Source of the DNA: Petunia secreta
Taxonomy: Eukaryota > Streptophyta > Magnoliopsida > Solanales > Solanaceae
Assembly: GCA_029990175.1 (NCBI GenBank)
Contig: JARKIP010000005.1
Span: forward strand, 33,489,501 to 33,553,500
DNA length: 64,000 bases
Direction: 5' to 3'
The notes below the pieces were generated by a model. It was not told where the DNA came from, did no database searches, and saw nothing but the letters and a program-made list of their open reading frames with translations. This document shows, piece after piece, positions 41,059 to 51,433 of the stretch. Position 1 is the first letter of the stretch, and each line of letters opens with the position of its first letter. Position numbers and translations under genes: made by a program.

Positions 41059-44033
41059 CTACAAGAGTAGGTTAGTGGCAAAAGTGTGGGAAAACACACT
41101 CTTGTGATAGAGCCAAGCATCAATACCAATGAAAAAGCTCATGTCTCCCAAGGAAACGACAAGTACTCGACTCACAAAGAAAGTGCACCCTACACATGAA
41201 CAAACAAGGAGATCAATAGGACATGAAAGATGCAAGATATAGCAATCCCTATGACCCCTAAGCTTTTGAGCAACACACCAAGCCTTCAATGCATTACTAT
41301 CACAATGTGACTCATTGGCTTTGGCATGCCCAACACCCAAGGTGTAATCAATATGTGGGGTGGAGTGAACAAAAAAGTTCAATTGACAACTAACATCAAA
41401 TACTCCACTCCCCTTCTTGGAAGCACTCTTACACGCGCCAAGAGTGGCTTCCTCACCTCCAAATCCATCTCTAAGACAATCTCCCTCACTAGGCAAACTC
41501 CAAAGGAAAGTCTCCAAAATTGGCCCTTCATCATTATAGTCCGTACAATGAAGGCTAAGACTACTAGAAGATGGTTCAATACAACCAATATCAAGACCAT
41601 TCATCCCACTTGGAGTTCCAAACAATGGATCATCCGTAGAGTCTATCTTTACATACCATGGAGGTTCTACCTTACTATCAATCCGAGTCCGATACAATTC
41701 GCTACCACAAATGAGATTATCTTCACATAATGGAAATGTAAAAGCATGCACCTCAAATTCATGGTCATATAAAAGCATGGTATCAAGACAAGGTTCTTTA
41801 CCCACATCCGAGGAGTCATCGAAAACAAATCGATCCATCTCACACTCGAGAGACTCCTCAAGGTCACAACCATCCTCACTACAACACATAGGTCCACCAT
41901 TACCAAGCAATTCATCAAGAGAAAAGATAGGGTATTCATTTAACTCATCTTCCCCTTTATCAAATATAGGTGGGGTGTCATAACAAGGGTTACCAATAGG
42001 GTCAACTACACATTCTTCACTAATGAGAGGTTCAATAAAAACCGAGCTCACATCATGATGTGGCTTATCATCCCTCTCAACTAGTGGTTCACAATTACTC
42101 ACAAGTTAACCAACCGACTCTACACTAGTTGCAAACACATTATAGTCACATAACTCATCAACTAGTATAGAGTTTTTACCAACACTACCAAAAGACAAGG
42201 AAGTAACATGTTCAAGGGAAGAACTTTCACATACCTTTGAGTGGCCACCTTGCTCACTCAATGCACTTGAAGTGGCATGAATTGTCTCTTCACCTTGAAG
42301 CTCACATTGACAAGCTTCTTCACCTTGTCTATCCTTCTTGGGACTTGATTGAGGCTCCATTGCTTTGCCTCCAAGAGTACCTACACAAGCATTCACAAAA
42401 GTAGGAGAAAAAGATAAAGGGTTAAGGTTAGAATAAGGGGTGTCCTCACTCTTTTTTCCCTCTTTCTTTTCTCTCATTTTCTTTTCAAGGTTAGGTGTAA
42501 ATTCGGGTGGTGACATCCCACTCACATCACTCAACACATCCTCTCCTTTTTCCACTCGAGGAATGTCACCGGTCACTCCCTTACTCCTCTCAATCTTTTG
42601 TCTCTCAAATTCGGGTGAATTGGGACGAGGCCCAAGAATACCCATAGCCGGAGTAGGTGGACTTTTAACATCAACCCGGAATCTTGGACTAAGAGACTCA
42701 TCACTTGAGATCTCTTTCTTCTTTGTTAGTGAACCACTTGGCTTTGGAGCTTGTGGCTTGGGGTTCACCTTGTTGACAATTGTCAACTCTTTTCTTGCAC
42801 TAGTCCCACCGTTGCTCGTGATTGTAGGACGTCTTGTTTGCACTCTTTCAACCATAGGATGAGGTTTTTGCTCCTTTTCCCTTTGCATAGACCTAGAAGG
42901 TACACTAGGAGGTGACTTGATCTTTACCCCAATAGGCTCAAAGTCATAAATCTTTGGGCCTTGGCCGAGGTAATACTTATCATTCACATCACTATATCGC
43001 ACCTTCTTGCTTTGCAACCATGACTCACCTAACCACACATGACAATGTTGCATGGGGTACACATGACACCACATATAACCCCAATATCCTCCATGAGATA
43101 TGCACACCCGAGCTTGCTTGGAAACCCACACTCCGTAGTAGTGATAAGGATACTCCAAGGCATAGCAAGGTAGCCTTAGCACATCAACCACCGAGGTACT
43201 AATGCAATTGGTATCGGTGTTACCAATCTTGAGCAAGTACCCTCCAATACCTTCCACCTCAAAAGAAACCTCCTTAGACCCAAGTGTAGTATAGGATCAT
43301 CCAAGTAAGATCTTGGAACTTCATGATATCCATCACTATCAACTTGGATCTTCCTCAATCCTCCTCTCCTAGCAACACCACTAGGATAACCTCCACTTCC
43401 CGTCACTCTTCCAACATTTGAAGCGTTGTTGAAAGTCGGGGAAGGAGTACCACTATGGAACCCATAATTGCTTCTCGCCTTGGTTCCATACCCCATAGCA
43501 CCACTCCTACCACCACTACTAGAGCGATGCACCCCCGTAACGGTAAGAGCAAGACCATTTCTCCTTCCACCATTCACATGGGAACTAGAAGATGCAAACC
43601 TCCCATTTCCCATGGAACAACCACCACCACCTCCCATACTAATGGAAGGTCCTCTACTACTCTCTTGCTCACCACAAGCAACACCAAGAGAAGATGCATA
43701 TGCACAATTCGTATAATCAACCTCAACATCCATTCTCTCTATGTCACTATCATCATGTTCAAATTCATCACAAGAAGAGTAAGTAGGATCATCATACCTT
43801 GAAGCGTCACTATCTCCACATTCTTGACTTGGAGCATAAGATTCTTCACACTCATCTTCGCAAGCTCCATAGTCTTCTTCATCTTCATAATCAACATAGG
43901 GACCCGCTTCATCATCATAGGAGCCTTGGTTTCCCGAATCGTCATAGCAATGCCCATCATCACCATCATAGGAACCATAGCCTCCATCATCTCCGCATGA
44001 GTCATACCCTCCACAATCGTCATCCGAAGCCAT
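41059..44033 (-). pseudogene. Element C X ORF, one frameshift and one nonsense codon
   Basis: The start ATG is at 44033-44031 (MASDDDCGGYDSCGDD). The Asp/Tyr/Gly-rich N-terminus and GGGGG segment are as in D. A 1-bp deletion at about 43257-43275 shifts the frame at the CRF motif; the next frame carries the retropepsin-like region (KIGNTDTNCISTSVVD, WCHVYPM), again without the catalytic DSG. TAA at 42106-42108 replaces the Gln codon of the GQLV motif. Downstream are YDTPPIFDKGEDEL near 41970, EPPWY and the C-terminal YHKSVFS. It is most similar to L's X. Confidence 0.88.
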
Positions 44034-45064
44034 AGTTGTAACCAAAGAGTTAAGGACCTCACAAGTTCACTCCCTCACGTGTATCACTCAAGAGATGTCA
44101 CTCAATTTTCTTTCCACTCGTGTATACACTCAAGGTCGTTGGCTTTTGTGACCACACTCTATTGTTCTCACCACTCAAGGCTTTTTCCACTAAAGACCTT
44201 CTTGTCTCTTAGTAATCACAATGGCAACATCAATCAACTAATGCACCCAAGTAATGGTTCGGAATGGAGTTAAAGTGACTCGATGTACGGAAGCTAATTT
44301 AATGCGCACTTGAAGCAAGCAAATTCTACGACTTTAAGTAAAGACTTCAAGACACACAACACCCTAAGGAATCAAAGATTAGTGTTAATAAAGTAGGCCT
44401 AATACCCTAGAAACACTAACCAAGACGTACGGAAGCAAACGGAACACAAAAAGACACGAAACGAAGCCAAACGGAGGCCTCCCGGGAGTGGGCGGTCCGC
44501 CTACTTAGGGTGGGCGCCCCGCCTACTCAAAATACAGAGAGTAACAAAAAAATAGGCGGACCACCTACTATTTTGGGCGCCCCGCCTACTGGTGCTTTCA
44601 GCACAGTCCGAAAATGGGTTTTTGGCCCTTTTGCACCCAAATTTCGATGTTCCAAGGTGTTTTTTTCCAATCCGAAGGTACCCAATGGTGTTTTCAACTA
44701 CTCCAATCAATCCCCAATGATTTATAACAACACCCAATCCATAACGAATCCAAATCAAGAAATTTCAATCAAATTCAAGGGTTTTTCAATTTTGGGGTTT
44801 TTGATTTTTTTCAACTTTTGATTCTCAGCACTAAATCATATAACAAGGGTACCAAATCAACGGGTAATCATCATAGATCAATCCCCGATATCAAACACCA
44901 AAGGAATCATCAAATCCAATCAACAATAAGAATTTTTTTGTAATTTTCACTTTTTTTTCAATTTTTTTGTTTTTCTTCTTTTCTTCAAGAACAAGAACAA
45001 TAACAATAAAGTAAAGATAGGATGAACAAGGAACGTGGATTCGTAAGAACGAAACCCGAGCCTT
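44034..45064 (-). other. Element C 5' leader
   Basis: Leader with a GC-repeat cluster at about 44491-44588, A-rich in element orientation near 44935-44990. No AG|GT acceptor-like site precedes the ATG. No gene is seen. Confidence 0.78.
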
Positions 45065-45076
45065 GCTCTGATACCA
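45065..45076 (-). other. Element C primer binding site, tRNA-iMet type
   Basis: TGGTATCAGAGC on the minus strand, three bases from the LTR. Confidence 0.92.
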
Positions 45077-45079
45077 AAC

Positions 45080-45848
45080 TGATAAGACCCAAATAGGCGG
45101 AAGCAAATAACAAGGATGCGGAAGCAACAATCACAAGATAACAAGAAAGTAAGGGATTGGGGAGAATAGAAATAGAAGAAAGAATTGAATCAAGCTAAAC
45201 AATTAGATTAATTCGAAAGGGAGAAGAGACTTGAACCATTAAACGGGACTCACACTAGCGGTGATCCTCCATGGACTCAACGTAAGAGATACACGAAGTC
45301 AACGCTTCAACAAGAAAGGCCAAGCCTATTCTATCTTCAATTCTATCTTCAAAACTAGCTAAACGAAATAAATGACTAAGTGTGGTATTTATAGGTTCAC
45401 CACACTTCTAAATGAAATGTCTAAAAGCCCTCAAATGTAATAAAAACAATACAAGCCTCGTAGGGCCAAAATAGGAATTACGCCTGGCATTCCCGTGCAA
45501 AACAACGCAACTAGGCGCCCCGCCTAGTGTAGGTAGGCGCCCCGCCTAGTCTCATCAGGCGTCCCAAGAAGGCCCTCCGCCTACTGCAGAGGCGGACTGA
45601 GATCCAGAGGTCAGACACAAAGTGGGCGGTCCGCCTAGTCAAAGGGGCGGTCCGCCTGCTTCCTTGAAGGCTTGAAATGTCTCGAAATGTGTCTCCCGAA
45701 CCTCTCCTTTGGGGCCTAGGTGGTCCTCCTCCCGTGGCGCTCCTTTGCATGATCTTTAAGTCGCTCTCGGGGGCCTTGGCGGTACTCTTTGTGCTCTCAA
45801 GCTTAGCTCTTGATGGTTGGCGATTTGGCTCCAATTCGGGTCTTATCA
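45080..45848 (-). repeat. Element C 5' LTR (769 bp)
   Basis: It starts TGATAAGACCC and ends GGGTCTTATCA. A GC-repeat cluster lies at 45513-45657, with mostly CCC and GTC centres on the plus strand. It contains the intact target of element B (GCGCC at about 45537-45541). Confidence 0.95.
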
Positions 45849-46519
45849 AACTCGCAAGGTTATGCTTCTGCTCGAAGATGGAACCGTCCATGAGCAAGCG
45901 AGTGACACCGAGGAGGAATTTATCGAGGAGACTGACCGAGCTGAAGGTGATGATGATCATGAGGCTACCGAACCTGATCATCCGGAAATGTTTCTTGTGG
46001 TTCGAAGGAATTTGAGCTGAATAACTCATGAAGAAGAGGACAACCAAAGAGAAAACCTCTTTCATGCCCGATGTCGAGTGAGGGGAAAGGTGTGTTCGAT
46101 GATCATTGATTCCGGTAGTTGTGCCAATGTAGTGAGCCAAACTTTGGTTTCACAAATGGGATTACCTACGATGAAGCATCCCCACCCTTACAAGTTACAA
46201 TGGCTGAACGAGTGTGGAGAATTGAGAGTTGTCAAACAAGTGTGGATCAAGTTCAAAATCGGAGAGTATCAAGATGAAATGATATTCGATGTGGTTCCGA
46301 TGCAAGCTTGTCATTTGCTATTGGGTCGACCATGGCAGTATGACCGAACAGCTGTTCACAATGGCAGATCCAACACTTATACTGTGAAGCTCGATGGGAA
46401 GAATTTCCTACTTAAACCCTTGTCTCCAAAACAAGTCACCGAGGACTATAAACGGATGAAAGAATTGAAAGAAGCGGCCAAAGCTAAGCTTCCGATGGGA
46501 GCAAAATTGGGGCCCGAAG
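45849..46519 (+). pseudogene. gag-pol: Element F gag-pol, segment between C and G
   Basis: It begins within the residues just after the Gag zinc knuckle (TRKVMLLLEDG) and includes the intact protease motif MIIDSGSCANVV and HLLLGRPWQ. TGA at 46018-46020 replaces the Cys codon that E has in NLSCMT. The frame is cut by element G at 46519 and resumes in phase at 51439 after the CGAAG duplication. It aligns with E from about 25677 to 26350. Confidence 0.92.
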
Positions 46520-47775
46520 TGATAGCATCCATGGAAGGAAAACTCCATTAAAATATTTGGATGAAGCTTTGGAAGCTCTTGGAAGGCATATGACAAGATC
46601 TCACATAAAGAAAGCTCAAAACAAGTCGATTGCACTTGAATTGTGAAGAGAAAGAGCTCAAGCCAAGGATGACCTTTTGTCTAAGTGATATAAATATTAT
46701 ATGGTCCAAATTGAGGTACAAGTAATGAATATTGAAGTCAAAATTACTGCAATTTGAAGTGGAAGAATTGGGTTCCAAGTCAGTCTATTTTTGGACTAAT
46801 TAAGGAGCTTAAAGTGTGCCAAACTTGAAGCCCAAGAAGAGCCATATAGGGTCACGTTTTTAGCCCATAAAATGTGCTTAGTTTCAGCCCAAAAACGTGC
46901 AAAGGATGGTCAAAGGATTTCCATGAAGTGTACCCCAAGTTGCTTGCAAGTTTCTATCAAGGATTCCTAGTTCAAGTGGGATTTGTTTCCTAAATTAATT
47001 GGGATATATTTTCCTATATTAATTAGGTTTTGATCCCAATATTAATTAGGATTAGTTTACCAAGTTTATTTAGGATATTATTTACTTTTCCTAGTTAAGT
47101 TTTAATTTACTTCCTTTTCCTATTTTAGTAGGATTTTCTTTCCTAGTTGGTTTCTTTTCCTATTTCATTATTACTAAGAAACTATATTTGAGTAGGATTT
47201 TGTAAGGCCTATGGCCAGCCCCTACTCCTATATAAAGGGGTTATTTTCTTTACTTTTGACAACGACAATATAGATTTATGATGAATAAAAATTGAGAGGT
47301 TTTCTCTTGCACTTTTGTGTGTGGCTACTCTTGGATTTATCTTTCAACCTTCAAGTCTACACTTTTAGGTGATGAGGTATTTCTTCTTTCAAATCTTTAG
47401 ATTACTTTTAGGTATTCAAGAAAGGCGGTAAATTCTATTTTATTGTTGTTCTTTGTTACTCTAACGGGGGTCGGGATTCCATAATCTTCTTCTTGAGCTA
47501 TTCTCTACCAAAGGCGGTTAGCTTAGTCTAATTGTTGTTGTTAGGAGTTTCTTTTCAAGATTTAGACTTGTCTTGAATTTCTTGATTCTTTCTTGAGATT
47601 CTTGATCCGTTCTTGAATTCAAGAAACTCTTTCTTGAATTCATTCTATCCTTATTTTCAATTCTTGTTCGTTTTTAAGTATATTTTATTAGCTTCCGCGC
47701 GTTTCTTTAAATTTCTTTATCAAGTTCTTGGATCCATAACCTGAGCGTTATCGAGAGGTATCGTGATTGTTATCA
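46520..47775 (+). repeat. Element G 5' LTR (1256 bp)
   Basis: It pairs with 50178-51433. It contains repeated TTAATTAGG-type segments at about 46990-47060 and TATATAAAG at 47229-47237 as a TATA candidate. Confidence 0.97.
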
Positions 47776-47777
47776 AG

Positions 47778-47789
47778 TGGTATCAGAGC
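47778..47789 (+). other. Element G primer binding site, tRNA-iMet type
   Basis: TGGTATCAGAGC lies two bases after the 5' LTR. Confidence 0.93.
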
Positions 47790-48465
47790 GGGTTCAATCA
47801 AGATTCCGTTCTTGATTATCTTGGGGGATTTTTGAGCTAGAAAAGCCAACAAAAAAAAAAAAAAAAAAAAAAAGTTACTGCAGCAGTGAACAGTAACACG
47901 AAAAAAAAAGGGGAAAAAAAAAAAACGAAAAATTAAAAAAAAAAAAAAACTGGAGGAAATTTTTTGGTTGCTTATGCTCAATATTTTTTGAAATCTAGTA
48001 GTATTGAGTTTCCTAGTCAATAAAGGAAACAAGAAGAGGGGATTCTAGTCCTTGGAAGAAAAGTAATATCTTTCCTTTTTTCTTTGGGTTGGGTTTCTTA
48101 TATTCTTTTCCTTATTTGTTTCTACATTCCAAATCCTATTCTTTCTAAGTTTTGGTTTTCATTAGAGAAGATCCTTTTTCTATTTGGTTTTTATTCCTAT
48201 TTACCAAATCCTATTCTTTCTAGGTTTGGGTCTTTTACTTTTTCTATTCTTTTTCTAACTCCTATATCTTATCACCAAGGGTTTTGATTAGTAGGATTTA
48301 TTTATAAATCCAAAGAAAACCAACCAAAAGTTGCTTTGAGTGGAAAAAGGCAAGAGAGGTGAGATTATTAGAGGGTAAAAGCCAATTTATTGAGAGAAAC
48401 ACGAGTGTGAGTGATTGTTTTTGTGAAGATTCTTTTTTCACACTAACTTGTTTGTTCTTTTGAAG
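47790..48465 (+). other. Element G 5' leader
   Basis: It has A-runs at about 47849-47871 and 47937-47949, then T-rich sequence with tandem-like repeats of TTCCTATTTACCAAATCC (about 48100-48230). TTTGTTCTTTTGAAG lies immediately before the ATG. No gene is seen. Confidence 0.75.
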
Positions 48466-50304
48466 ATGTTTGCAAGTGAAGAACAAGGTTCCATGGTTAA
48501 ACCACTTTTTATATTTTGTTATAAAGAACTTAAATGTTCTAACTATCATAAAGTGGGTCATGTTAAATCTTCATGTGCAAAACAAAAGCGTATGAGAAGA
48601 GAAGCTAGAGATGCAAGTGAAGTTAGTAAAGATCATACTCATGATGATAGTGATTGGATTGTGCCTACAATTTACAATCGTATAATTGGGAATGGAATTG
48701 ATCTTATTGATCTTGTTTGTGAGAAAAAAAGTGAGGATGAGAGAGAAAAGATCGAGAGGAGTAAGGGAGAGAAAAGTGGCAACTTAAGAGTGGAAAAAGG
48801 AGAGCTTGAGTTGAGAGAAGTGAGAGAGTTGCCACAAGAAAAGAGAGGAGAGAATGATAAAAATAAGAGTGAAAAAGAAGAAGTTGAGAGATATGAAAAA
48901 CAAGAGAGTTTGGGTGAGTTTATTTCTTATTCTAACCCTAACATTCCTACTTCTTTTTCTTCTAGCTGTTTTGATACTTTTCTAGGTGCTTGTGGAAAAG
49001 TTTGCATGGAGAATCCAACATCGGAAAAGCTTCAATCTTTAAAAACTCATGTCAAGAGTGGGCCATGTATAACTTCTAGAGAACAAGTAAATCTCAATGA
49101 GAAAAGTAAAGGTAAGGAAGATGGTTTAGGTATGGTTCAAGGTAAAATCGTTAACCTTAACACGCTACCTTATTTGGATGAATTTGATAATGATCTTTCT
49201 CTTTTGGGTGTTGGTGATGATAGGTATAATGAACATTCTACATATCTTAATGATTCATTAGTTGAGGAAGATTGTGATTTATTGTCCTATTTGTGTTGGC
49301 CTCAATCTAGTGTTGATTTGGATAAAGACTCTTATTATGACAGTCCACCATTGTTTGACGAAGAAGAACGTGAACTTGAATTTTATTTTTCACCTACTAT
49401 TTCTAATGATGAAATTCATGATTTTGGTGAAGAGTTGACTCAAGTGGAGAATGATTGTGATTTGTCTACTTTTAAATCTCCACTACTTGTTGATAGTATA
49501 CATGTTGGTTATGAGGAAAACTCTTGTGCGCTTCTTAATCCATTAACTATTTCTTGCACTAGCTCTTGTGTTTTCGTGCATAAAAGTGATGAAAAACCTT
49601 TTGAAAGGCGAGGTGAGATTCAAGAGGTGGTGGAAAGGAACACAATTGAATTCCTAGATGAATATGGAGAAATCAATTCTTGTTGGATATTGGAAGACGA
49701 AAGCTTAGTGGATAATTTTTGTGTCGTTAAACCTGTTGATTATATTGATCCTTATTTAAAGGTTTATGACATGAAGTTTCCCAAAGCCATTGCTATATTG
49801 GAGCTACTCCATAGAAGAATACAAGGTGATGTTGTTTCTTTAGTAAATAAGTCCAAGTATGGTATGTATAATTCGTTAATTAGAATTCTTGGATTCTTTA
49901 GAACACCTAAGGTATTATTGGAGGTAATGAACATTGTTCTTGTTTCTTATGTTGGTGACTTTGTTATTTTGGAAGATGATGATGTTTTGATGTATACCAA
50001 GTCATTAACTATAATATCAAAATTTAAGAGTAAGAGTAAAGTTTATGGATACTACTTAATGTTGTTCCAACCAAGAAAATTTGGTGTGGAATTGATTATT
50101 ATTTCTTTTGTACTTCTATTACTTTCTTTTTTGTGCAGGTTTGAATTCGAGGACGAATTCCTTCAAGAAGAGGGGAATGATAGCATCCATGGAAGGAAAA
50201 CTCCATTAAAATATTTGGATGAAGCTTTGGAAGCTCTTGGAAGGCATATGACAAGGTCTCACATAAAGAAAGCTCAAAACAAGTCGATTGCACTTGAATT
50301 GTGA
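48466..50304 (+). CDS. Element G protein, distant X (612 aa), function unknown
   Basis: The start is the ATG at 48466. Near the N-terminus, CSNYHKVGHVKSSC looks like a CCHC zinc knuckle whose second Cys is Tyr. Then EREKIERSKGEKSGN, RVEKGELELREVREL, YSNPNIPTSFSSSC and YDSPPLFDEEEREL match the order of the conserved boxes in X of B, C, D, I, L and M. No protease-like region lies between. A hydrophobic run (LIIISFVLLLLSFLC, around 50088-50135) looks like a membrane segment, but its DNA is a pyrimidine tract ending in GCAG|GT. The frame continues through FEFEDEFLQEEG (PPT-coding) into the 3' LTR and ends with HMTRSHIKKAQ, similar to the MTRSQAK end of gag-pol. No enzyme domain is seen. Confidence 0.88.
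   Translation: MFASEEQGSMVKPLFIFCYKELKCSNYHKVGHVKSSCAKQKRMRREARDASEVSKDHTHDDSDWIVPTIYNRIIGNGIDLIDLVCEKKSEDEREKIERSKGEKSGNLRVEKGELELREVRELPQEKRGENDKNKSEKEEVERYEKQESLGEFISYSNPNIPTSFSSSCFDTFLGACGKVCMENPTSEKLQSLKTHVKSGPCITSREQVNLNEKSKGKEDGLGMVQGKIVNLNTLPYLDEFDNDLSLLGVGDDRYNEHSTYLNDSLVEEDCDLLSYLCWPQSSVDLDKDSYYDSPPLFDEEERELEFYFSPTISNDEIHDFGEELTQVENDCDLSTFKSPLLVDSIHVGYEENSCALLNPLTISCTSSCVFVHKSDEKPFERRGEIQEVVERNTIEFLDEYGEINSCWILEDESLVDNFCVVKPVDYIDPYLKVYDMKFPKAIAILELLHRRIQGDVVSLVNKSKYGMYNSLIRILGFFRTPKVLLEVMNIVLVSYVGDFVILEDDDVLMYTKSLTIISKFKSKSKVYGYYLMLFQPRKFGVELIIISFVLLLLSFLCRFEFEDEFLQEEGNDSIHGRKTPLKYLDEALEALGRHMTRSHIKKAQNKSIALEL
50165..50177 (+). other. Element G polypurine tract
   Basis: AAGAAGAGGGGAA directly before the 3' LTR. 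Confidence 0.9.
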
Positions 50305-51433
50305 AGAGAAAGAGCTCAAGCCAAGGATGACCTTTTGTCTAAGTGATATAAATATTATATGGTCCAAATTGAGGTACAAGTAATGAATATTGAAGTCAAA
50401 ATTACTGCAATTTGAAGTGGAAGAATTGGGTTCCAAGTCAGTCTATTTTTGGACTAATTAAGGAGCTTAAAGTGTGCCAAACTTGAAGCCCAAGAAGAGC
50501 CATATAGGGTCACGTTTTTAGCCCATAAAATGTGCTTAGTTTCAGCCCAAAAACGTGCAAAGGATGGTCAAAGGATTTCCATGAAGTGTACCCCAAGTTG
50601 CTTGCAAGTTTCTATCAAGGATTCCTAGTTCAAGTGGGATTTGTTTCCTAAATTAATTGGGATATATTTTCCTATATTAATTAGGTTTTGATCCCAATAT
50701 TAATTAGGATTAGTTTACCAAGTTTATTTAGGATATTATTTACTTTTCCTAGTTAAGTTTTAATTTACTTCCTTTTCCTATTTTAGTAGGATTTTCTTTC
50801 CTAGTTGGTTTCTTTTCCTATTTCATTATTACTAAGAAACTATATTTGAGTAGGATTTTGTAAGGCCTATGGCCAGCCCCTACTCCTATATAAAGGGGTT
50901 ATTTTCTTTACTTTTGACAACGACAATATAGATTTATGATGAATAAAAATTGAGAGGTTTTCTCTTGCACTTTTGTGTGTGGCTACTCTTGGATTTATCT
51001 TTCAACCTTCAAGTCTACACTTTTAGGTGATGAGGTATTTCTTCTTTCAAATCTTTAGATTACTTTTAGGTATTCAAGAAAGGCGGTAAATTCTATTTTA
51101 TTGTTGTTCTTTGTTACTCTAACGGGGGTCGGGATTCCATAATCTTCTTCTTGAGCTATTCTCTACCAAAGGCGGTTAGCTTAGTCTAATTGTTGTTGTT
51201 AGGAGTTTCTTTTCAAGATTTAGACTTGTCTTGAATTTCTTGATTCTTTCTTGAGATTCTTGATCCGTTCTTGAATTCAAGAAACTCTTTCTTGAATTCA
51301 TTCTATCCTTATTTTCAATTCTTGTTCGTTTTTAAGTATATTTTATTAGCTTCCGCGCGTTTCTTTAAATTTCTTTATCAAGTTCTTGGATCCATAACCT
51401 GAGCGTTATCGAGAGGTATCGTGATTGTTATCA
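50178..51433 (+). repeat. Element G 3' LTR (1256 bp)
   Basis: It pairs with 46520-47775, encodes the end of the G protein to 50304, and is followed by the TSD CGAAG (51434-51438). Confidence 0.97.

Larger units (their letters stand above)
40665..45848 (-). mobile_element. Element C: X-type LTR retrotransposon (minus), X ORF broken; left LTR cut by B
   Basis: In element orientation the 5' LTR is 45080-45848, followed by the PBS 45065-45076, a leader, X (44033 to 41059), PPT 40977-40989 and a 3' LTR of which 40665-40976 is in view; the rest lies left of element B. Termini are TGATAAGACCC and GGGTCTTATCA. The right flank (from 45849, expected TSD AACTC) is gag of element F just after the zinc knuckle. 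The left TSD is outside the window. Confidence 0.92.
46520..51433 (+). mobile_element. Element G: short X-type LTR retrotransposon, distinct LTR family
   Basis: The LTRs are 46520-47775 and 50178-51433, 1256 bp each, with about one substitution seen. TSD is CGAAG (46515-46519 and 51434-51438). Termini are TGATAGCA and TGTTATCA, inverted over 5 bp. PBS is 47778-47789 and PPT 50165-50177. The internal region encodes one ORF of 612 aa with no RT or integrase. The LTR is unrelated on inspection to the others and has no GC inverted repeats. It is inserted in F's pol. Confidence 0.96.

Noticed and set aside
45849..46519. Isolated protease-only gene
   Set aside because: It is a piece of element F, continuous in frame with 51439 onward once element G is removed.
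47849..47949. A-runs (also 23283-23303, 17248-17267 on the other strand) as poly(A) tails of processed copies
   Set aside because: They lie just downstream of PBS sites inside complete LTR elements, not at a retrocopy end.
50088..50135. Transmembrane segment or env-like protein in element G
   Set aside because: There is no signal peptide or cleavage motif; the run coincides with a pyrimidine tract ending in GCAG|GT, so a nucleic-acid explanation is at least as likely.
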